Assembly (NCBI GenBank): GCA_030019445.1
Contig: JASEEU010000001.1
Span: 372,001-436,000, forward strand
Direction of reading: 5' to 3'
DNA: 64,000 bases
DNA from: Anaerosomatales bacterium
Lineage (GTDB): Bacteria; Actinomycetota; Coriobacteriia; Anaerosomatales; Anaerosomataceae
In this document: positions 59,686-64,000 of the stretch, piece by piece
How the letters are laid out: the number at the start of each line of letters is the position of its first letter
Position numbering within the stretch: the first letter of the stretch is position 1
Notes under the pieces: model-generated
What the model saw: only the letters and a program-made list of their open reading frames with translations
Told to the model about the DNA's origin: nothing
The model's database searches: none
Position numbers and translations under genes: made by a program

Positions 59686-60357
59686 CTAACCCCGGCGCCT
59701 CTCGCGACGGCGACGCGGCTCGACGACGATCTTGCTGGCGATGTCACGACCGAGCGCGTAGCGCGAGCCCCCGACCTCGACCATCATCGGGCCCTTGAAG
59801 GGCGCGACATCGCAGACCTTCACGGTCGTGCCGGGGAACATGCCCAGCGACGCGAGGTACGTGAGCAGGTCCTCGTCCTCGTCTTCGACACGCAGCACCG
59901 CGGCCTCGCACTCTGATGCCTGTTCGGACAGCGGCTCCCCCATCCGATCGGCCACCGTGCCGTCTGCGGCGGGGATGGGGTGGCCGTGAGGACACTCCGA
60001 CGGGTTGTCGAGGAAGCGCTCCAGGGCCTCCTGAACCCTCGGCGACAGCGCGTGCTCCAGCAGACAGGCGTCCTCGTGCACGTCCTCCCAGGGGATGCCG
60101 AGGGTGTCGACGAGGAACCGCTCGGCAAGCCGGTGGCGCCGGATGATGTCGAGCGCGGCCTTCGTGCCCGCACTGGTGAGCGCGACCGCGGTACCCGGGC
60201 GCGTGATGTAGCCCTGGGTCTTGAGGCGTTTCAGCGTGGCGGTGACGGTCGGCCCTGAGACGCCGAGCTCCTCGGCGATCTGCGTCGGGCGGACGTCTCC
60301 TCGCTCGGCAAGCTTGTAGATGGTCTCGAGGTACTCCTCGAGCGTCGCGCTCGGCAT
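59686..60357 (-). CDS. DtxR-family iron-dependent regulator with C-terminal FeoA/SH3-like domain
   Basis: 223 aa. HTH (about 1-65: LEEYLETIYKLAERGDVRPTQIAEELGVSGPTVTATLKRL), dimerisation/metal domain (about 66-140), and a FeoA/SH3-like domain (about 150-215). By alignment to DtxR, ligands Cys98, Glu101, His102 (primary) and His75, Glu79, His94 (ancillary) are present; the position of DtxR Met10 is Glu8, as in MntR-like proteins. The presence of Cys98 favours iron sensing. CPHGHPIP follows. ATG at 60357 behind GGAGG. Likely autoregulates this regulator-feoB operon. Confidence 0.9.
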   Translation of the reverse strand: MPSATLEEYLETIYKLAERGDVRPTQIAEELGVSGPTVTATLKRLKTQGYITRPGTAVALTSAGTKAALDIIRRHRLAERFLVDTLGIPWEDVHEDACLLEHALSPRVQEALERFLDNPSECPHGHPIPAADGTVADRMGEPLSEQASECEAAVLRVEDEDEDLLTYLASLGMFPGTTVKVCDVAPFKGPMMVEVGGSRYALGRDIASKIVVEPRRRRERRRG

Positions 60358-60409
60358 CCCGACCTCCGGTGTCAGTCGCACGAGTCGTGCGAACGGACGT
60401 GCTTAGCCC

Positions 60410-60438
60410 AGTCTACCAGGCATGAGTAGCGTTCGTAA
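60410..60438 (-). promoter_or_regulatory. Promoter of the DtxR-feoB operon
   Basis: Minus strand: -35 TTACGA (60433-60438), 17-base spacer, -10 TAGACT (60410-60415) preceded by TGG (extended -10). About 50 bases upstream of the ATG. No clear DtxR/IdeR box was recognised over it. Confidence 0.5.
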
Positions 60439-60477
60439 GCCGCTGTCCGACGCATCATGAACGCCCGCGACTCGTCG

Positions 60478-60522
60478 CCGTCCGGAGTCCTTCCATCCCT
60501 GGCGCGGCTCCGTCCGGAGTCC
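60478..60522. repeat. 13-base direct repeat pair
   Basis: CCGTCCGGAGTCC occurs at 60478-60490 and again at 60510-60522, 32 bases apart start to start. They lie upstream of the DtxR promoter and downstream of the reverse reading of the RNA promoter. Possible regulator sites; function unknown. Confidence 0.5.
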
Positions 60523-60568
60523 ACCCGCATCCGTTCATCAGGAATGCGGACGATCTCCCCAATCCGCC

Positions 60569-60598
60569 TTGACGCGGGGGCGGACGCTCGCCTAGAGT
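60569..60598 (+). promoter_or_regulatory. Promoter of the intergenic structured RNA
   Basis: -35 TTGACG (60569-60574), 18-base spacer, -10 TAGAGT (60593-60598). The expected +1 (about 60605-60606) coincides with the 5' base of a perfect 10-bp closing stem, and no coding gene starts downstream on this strand. Confidence 0.7.
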
Positions 60599-60605
60599 GA
60601 GAGCC

Positions 60606-60774
60606 GTCCCGAGAGGTCGGACCGATCGAACCTCGAAAGGCAGCGTACCAGTAGCTACCGGACGGGGCGTCGGCAGGAAGGCACCGTGTGAGCGGGCCGG
60701 GTGGCCGGGGTCCTGGAAGGCAAGAAACGGGAAGCTGTTGAGTAGTGGCCCTCGTAGGTAAGGTCTCTCGGGAC
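60606..60774 (+). ncRNA. Orphan structured RNA of unknown family
   Basis: About 170 nt with its own promoter in the 450-base gap between the DtxR gene and queD. Closing stem: GTCCCGAGAG (60606-60615) with CTCTCGGGAC (60765-60774), exact over 10 pairs and extendable by G-U pairs. Nested inside are ACCU/AGGU (60630-60633 with 60756-60759), CAGC/GCUG (60641-60644 with 60734-60737), CAGGA/UCCUG (60674-60678 with 60711-60715) and GGCC-GGGU-GGCC (60695-60706). No long reading frame. It could be a 6S-like RNA or a member of the raiA-type class, but neither was confirmed; no SRP, tmRNA or RNase P signature is visible. The 3' end is not well defined. Confidence 0.6.
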
Positions 60775-60807
60775 ATCTCTGTGCCCTGATGACCTGCGGT
60801 GCCGTCC

Positions 60808-61173
60808 TTACGGGCGGTAGACGAGCCGGGCCACGGGCGACTCCCACACCGCGACCTCGGTGACACGAACCTGCTCCCCGACCTTCTCGGCCAGGCGCTC
60901 GCAGATCACGCGGGCGAGGTTCTCGGCGGTCGGGCTCACCGTGTCGAACGGCGGCACCTCGTTGATGTAGACGTGGTCGAACTCGGCCAGCACCGCCGCC
61001 AGGTCGGCCTTGAGCGCCTTGAAGTCGTAGACGATCCCGATGTCATCGAGCGCTTCCCCCGCAACGGTCACCTCGACGTCCCAGGTGTGCCCGTGAAGGT
61101 TGCGGCACTCGCCCGGATACCCGTAGAGCGCGTGGGCCGCATCGAAGTGGCCTTTGATCGTGAGCTCGTACAC
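60808..61173 (-). CDS. queD: 6-carboxytetrahydropterin synthase QueD
   Basis: Second step of the 7-deazaguanine (queuosine) pathway. GHFDAAHALYG and GECRNLHGHTWDVEV supply the three zinc histidines and the catalytic Cys; the C-terminal EVAVWESPVARLVYRP has the Glu. 121 aa, normal. GTG start at 61173 with GGAGG 8 bases upstream; a GTG three codons earlier overlaps that site. No other queuosine gene is in the window. The stop lies in a small hairpin CCGTCC-TTAC-GGGCGG. Confidence 0.93.
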   Translation of the reverse strand: MYELTIKGHFDAAHALYGYPGECRNLHGHTWDVEVTVAGEALDDIGIVYDFKALKADLAAVLAEFDHVYINEVPPFDTVSPTAENLARVICERLAEKVGEQVRVTEVAVWESPVARLVYRP

Positions 61174-61174
61174 C

Positions 61175-61642
61175 CTACTCACCTCCGAAGAGCGCGTCCT
61201 GTCGCCACGAGCCGCTGCCGCAGCGGTCGCCGACGGATGTCCGCGCATCCATGGCCTCGTTGGCGAGCGCGTCAGCCTCCGCGTTCTCCGCGCGTGGTAC
61301 GTGGCGGACGTCGACCCGCTCGAATCGAGCCATCGCCGATACGGCGGCGGCGTAGAGCGGCTTGAGATTGGGGTGCTTCACGCGGTACTCACGGCGCAGC
61401 TGCTTGACGATGAGCTCGCTGTCCATGCGGACTTCGAGCGCACGGGCTCCCCGCTCGGCGGCGGCCTCGAGGCCGAGGAGAAGACCCTCGTATTCGGCGA
61501 CGTTGTTGGTGGTCTCGCCGAGGTACCGGCCGGCACGACAGACGATCTCGCCGGAGTCGTCTCGAAGGATGATCCCCGCGCCTGCGGGACCGGGGTTGCC
61601 GCGCGCTCCCCCGTCGGTGTTGAGCACCCACGTGCCGGGCAT
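61175..61642 (-). CDS. rnhA: Type I ribonuclease H
   Basis: 155 aa. The active-site DEDD residues lie in NTDGGARGNPG, AEYEGLLLGLEAA, RMDSELIVKQL and ENAEADALAN. The sequence matches RNase HI of the archaeal/sporulation-like subtype without a hybrid-binding domain. Removes RNA from RNA-DNA hybrids. ATG at 61642 overlaps the stop of the zinc-ribbon gene (ATGA); its 3' end abuts queD. Confidence 0.93.
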   Translation of the reverse strand: MPGTWVLNTDGGARGNPGPAGAGIILRDDSGEIVCRAGRYLGETTNNVAEYEGLLLGLEAAAERGARALEVRMDSELIVKQLRREYRVKHPNLKPLYAAAVSAMARFERVDVRHVPRAENAEADALANEAMDARTSVGDRCGSGSWRQDALFGGE

Positions 61643-62367
61643 CAGGCGTCCTTGCCGTCGCGGACGACGAGCAGCCGGTGGCAGGTGGGACAGATCGCGA
61701 CCGCCGGACCGGCGAGCAGCGCCTGGACGCGCTCGGCGGGAAGCGCCATGCGGCACGCGCTGCACACACCGTCGCGAAGCGCTCCTACCGCCACGCCGTG
61801 CTTGGTGGCGAGCGCCTCCTCGTAGCGCGCGGTCAGCTCCGCGTCGAGCTCCTTCAGAAGCGTCGTGCGCTTGCGCTTGAGCGTGGCGATCTCGCCCGTG
61901 AGCTCGCCGCCTGCGTGCTTGAACTCCTCGACGAGCCGCGCCTCGCGTGCGGCCAGCTTCGTGAGCGCGTCGCGGACCTTCTCGGCCTGTGCCTGACCGT
62001 TCTCCAACTTCTCCATGAAGCCCATCGTCTGATTGTCGAGCTTGTCTCTCCGTCTCCTGAGCGAGTCGAGCTCGCGCGAGAGGTTCTGCAGCTCCTTAGG
62101 GTTGGTGACGTCGCCCGAGAGGATCTTGGCCTGCTCTACCTCCATCTTCTCATCGAGAAGGGCGGCCTCGTCCTCGTTGGCCTTGATGAGGCGCTCGGCG
62201 TCGGCCACGTACGTCTCGGCCTTGCCGAGCAACGCCTCGACCTCGCGCATCTTGTGACGAAGGGAGAGGATCTCCTGCTTCTCGGGCAGCGCCTCGAGGC
62301 GCTTCTCGGCACGCAGGATCGCGGCGTCCGCATCGGCGATCGCGAGGAGTACCTTCGCTGCTTCCAT
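61642..62367 (-). CDS. Coiled-coil protein with C-terminal C4 zinc ribbon
   Basis: 241 aa. Long coiled coil (about 5-190, Ala/Glu/Arg-rich) and a C-terminal C4 zinc finger with CSACRMALPAERV and CPTCHRLL. This matches the family annotated as C4-type zinc ribbon domain protein (CT398-like), often located beside NIF3 and RNase H in actinobacteria; proposed roles include flagellar or secretion regulation in other bacteria, unproven here. ATG at 62367 overlaps the NIF3 stop by ATGA. Confidence 0.88.
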   Translation of the reverse strand: MEAAKVLLAIADADAAILRAEKRLEALPEKQEILSLRHKMREVEALLGKAETYVADAERLIKANEDEAALLDEKMEVEQAKILSGDVTNPKELQNLSRELDSLRRRRDKLDNQTMGFMEKLENGQAQAEKVRDALTKLAAREARLVEEFKHAGGELTGEIATLKRKRTTLLKELDAELTARYEEALATKHGVAVGALRDGVCSACRMALPAERVQALLAGPAVAICPTCHRLLVVRDGKDA

Positions 62368-63473
62368 CAACGCCCCTTCGCTGTCCACCAGGCCACCACG
62401 GGCTCATCCGCGACCACGCGCACGTCGCTGTCAGCCACGACGGCTCGCACGGCGTCCGCGAGGACGCGCACGAGCGGCCACTCGGTGGCGTCGTGCCCCG
62501 CCTCGATCACCGCGCAGCCGGCTTCCACCGCGCCCGTCGCGCCATGATACCGCACCTCGCCACCGACCAGGACGTCGGCTCCCGCCGCGATCGCGTCTGG
62601 CACGAGGCCGCCGACCGACCCGTTGCCGACCGCGACGGTCGAGACCATGCGCTCCGGGTCCCCCCAGACCCGCGGCTCCACGCCCAGGCGGGTCGCCACG
62701 AGCGTCGCCAGGGACGCGAGCGTCAACGGCGCGTCGGGCACGCAGAGCCTGCCGAGACGTGCGGCGCCCCGGGAGAGGCGCCCCTCGGTAGCGATCACCA
62801 CCGGCTCCTCATACGGGTGCGCGTCGCGGATCGCGGCGAGCACGGCGGCTCGAGAAGCCCGTGGTGCGACCATCTCCACGCGCGTCTCAGGCGCGCCTGC
62901 TCCGGAGGCCGAAGCGACCGGACGGGCCCCGTCCAGCGGCTCGAACATCCCGGTGCCGTCGTTGAAGAACGCGCACCGCTCGTACTCCCCGATCCGCCCG
63001 GCGCCCGCGCGCCCAGCGGCCTCGACGACGGACTCGACCGCCGCCCCGGGGACATAGGTGACGATACGGTCCACCTCCTGCTCGGCGCGCTCGAGAGGGC
63101 GCATGATACGCAGCCCGAGCGCGCGCGGGAGCGCCTCGGCCCCGGCGGGGGCACGATCGAGGTTCGTGTGGAACGCAGCGACGGCGACCCCGTGCCGTAC
63201 GGCAGCGAAGGCGCCCGGAGCGCTCCCGGGTGTCAGCGTGGGCGGGCTCTCCAGGAAGAGCGGATGATGCGTCAACAACAGGTCGTGTCCCTGCTCGGCG
63301 GCACGACGCACTGACGTAACGGACGCATCGAGCGTCACCAGGACGGAACGCACCGGCGACCCGGGATCGCCGACCGCAAGCCCGACGCGGTCCCACGGCT
63401 CGGCCCACTGCGACGGGAAGCGCTCTTCGAGCGCGGACAACACATCGAAGACGCGCAGCTGCTTGGCAGACAT
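62367..63473 (-). CDS. Nif3-like dinuclear metal center hexameric protein
   Basis: 368 aa, the long form with a central insert between the two halves. Metal ligands are in LLTHHPLF, AFHTNLDRAP and AGHDATEWPLV. NIF3/YqfO proteins bind two metal ions; some have GTP cyclohydrolase-like activity, but cellular roles vary. ATG at 63473 (MSAKQLRVFDVLSALEERF). Overlaps the zinc-ribbon gene by 4 bases; one base separates it from the PHP gene upstream. Confidence 0.92.
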   Translation of the reverse strand: MSAKQLRVFDVLSALEERFPSQWAEPWDRVGLAVGDPGSPVRSVLVTLDASVTSVRRAAEQGHDLLLTHHPLFLESPPTLTPGSAPGAFAAVRHGVAVAAFHTNLDRAPAGAEALPRALGLRIMRPLERAEQEVDRIVTYVPGAAVESVVEAAGRAGAGRIGEYERCAFFNDGTGMFEPLDGARPVASASGAGAPETRVEMVAPRASRAAVLAAIRDAHPYEEPVVIATEGRLSRGAARLGRLCVPDAPLTLASLATLVATRLGVEPRVWGDPERMVSTVAVGNGSVGGLVPDAIAAGADVLVGGEVRYHGATGAVEAGCAVIEAGHDATEWPLVRVLADAVRAVVADSDVRVVADEPVVAWWTAKGR

Positions 63474-63474
63474 C

Positions 63475-64000
63475 CTAGAGACCGACCTCCTCCGGCACGC
63501 GCTTGCGGAACACGAGCACGCTCTGGTAGCCAGCCGAGCGCAACGCCGCCGCCGCCTCGTCCCATGCCGCGCCGACCTCCCCGGGCCGGTGCGCATCGGA
63601 GCCGACCGTCATGGGGACGCCTGCGCGGTTCAGCGCTCGCAGGAACGCCATGGAGGGGTAGAGCTCGCGGCACGGCTTGCGGAGACCCGCCGTGTTCACC
63701 TCGACGGCGACCCCGGCTGCCGCGAGCCGCTCGGCACACCACTGGTAGCGCTCGTCCAGCCCGCCCGGCGGCAGGAAGTTGAACTTCTTCATAAGGTCCG
63801 GGTGACCCATCACGTCGTAGAGGCCGGTCTCGGCCGCCTCGCACACGAGCGTGAAGTAGCGGTCCCACAGCGCGTCGAGATCGCGACCCTCGTACCCGTC
63901 TGTGCGGTCCGGGTCGTCGAACGCCCAGTCGTCGAGGTAGTGCACCGACCCGAGCACGACGTCGAAGTCCGCCGACGCCAGCGCGCGCTCCGTCTCCTCC
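63475..64000 (-). CDS. PHP-domain histidinol-phosphatase-type hydrolase (5' end beyond window)
   Basis: C-terminal 175 residues of a PHP hydrolase. DFDVVLGSVHYLDDWAFDDPDRTDG, DVMGHPDLMKKFNFLP and VGSDAHRPGEVGAAWDEA contain the metal-binding His and Asp residues. These blocks match HisJ/HisK-type histidinol phosphatases, although sequence alone cannot prove histidine synthesis over a general phosphatase role. The N-terminus lies past the right edge; the last codons are read from GGAGGAGACG at the boundary. Confidence 0.85.
   Translation of the reverse strand, partial: EETERALASADFDVVLGSVHYLDDWAFDDPDRTDGYEGRDLDALWDRYFTLVCEAAETGLYDVMGHPDLMKKFNFLPPGGLDERYQWCAERLAAAGVAVEVNTAGLRKPCRELYPSMAFLRALNRAGVPMTVGSDAHRPGEVGAAWDEAAAALRSAGYQSVLVFRKRVPEEVGL

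Noticed and set aside
60382-60440. Iron box (DtxR/IdeR 19-mer) upstream of the regulator
   Set aside because: Only weak partial matches to the TTAGGTTAGCCTAACCTAA pattern were seen, below what chance would give in this sequence.
60606-60774. SRP RNA or tmRNA identity for the intergenic RNA
   Set aside because: The conserved SRP domain IV sequence with its GGAA loop and internal bulges is not found, and there is no tRNA-like end or tag reading frame of tmRNA.
1-64000. CRISPR arrays, insertion sequences, integrases or prophage genes
   Set aside because: No regularly spaced repeats, transposase or integrase motifs, and the gene order is that of core chromosome.

Overview
The window is a gene-dense, very GC-rich bacterial chromosome segment (about 56 protein genes, two tRNAs, RNase P RNA, two riboswitches and one unidentified structured RNA). 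It carries no mobile elements, no CRISPR and no obvious pseudogenes. GTG and TTG starts, short or overlapping junctions, extended -10 promoters, apparently leaderless genes, a SepIVA-like protein beside a DUF177 gene, and a DEDD exonuclease/UvrC-like fusion point to an actinobacterium. FabK-type enoyl reductases, an ADP-forming acetyl-CoA synthetase, FakAB fatty acid kinase and a glutaminyl-tRNA synthetase suggest an anaerobic, Coriobacteriia-like lineage (inference).

Region 1 (1-26356, all on the minus strand) is a long housekeeping block, read here from high to low coordinates. It starts with asp23, fakA and a degV/fakB-type gene. Then come recG, rsmD, coaD, a SepIVA-like gene, DUF177 and rpmF. 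Next are an ADP-forming acetyl-CoA synthetase with a DRTGG protein, plsX, and the FAS-II genes fabH, fabK, fabD, fabG, acpP, a second FabK-like gene and fabF. It ends with rnc, smc, ftsY, lepB, ffh, rpsP, khpA and rimM. The block joins membrane lipid synthesis (de novo by FAS-II, exogenous fatty acids by FakAB, both feeding PlsX acyl-phosphate) to protein targeting and ribosome assembly.

Region 2 (26440-40183) holds rpmB, a degenerate HD-GYP receptor, a thiamine uptake operon (thiT-tpk) behind a TPP riboswitch, and two envelope proteins (an M23 peptidase and a PASTA/pseudo-amidase). It continues with an FmdB zinc ribbon, class II FBPase (glpX), the rsmB-fmt-def-priA series, and metK behind a SAM-I riboswitch with an intrinsic terminator.

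Region 3 (40488-48011) carries a PsiE-like membrane protein, gltX, tRNA-Gln(CUG), tRNA-Glu(CUC), glnS, rnpB, a fused Mg/Co-chelatase ATPase, and an acidic protein with a C-terminal cysteine cluster.

Region 4 (48174-56285) is a DNA repair and mutagenesis island: a DEDD exonuclease/GIY-YIG fusion, endonuclease IV, DinB, a lipoprotein, a DnaE2-type polymerase, and a small DUF6504-like protein with a clamp-binding-like motif. A LexA-type box sits between the -35 and -10 boxes of the promoter for the last two genes.

Region 5 (56322-64000) has a canonical HD-GYP receptor, feoB with a DtxR-type regulator, an intergenic gap with a promoter-driven structured RNA of unknown family, and the minus-strand run (high to low) PHP phosphatase, NIF3, zinc-ribbon coiled-coil protein, RNase H and queD. 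The best candidates for new biology are the orphan RNA near 60606-60774 and the SOS-controlled DUF6504/DnaE2/DinB arrangement.
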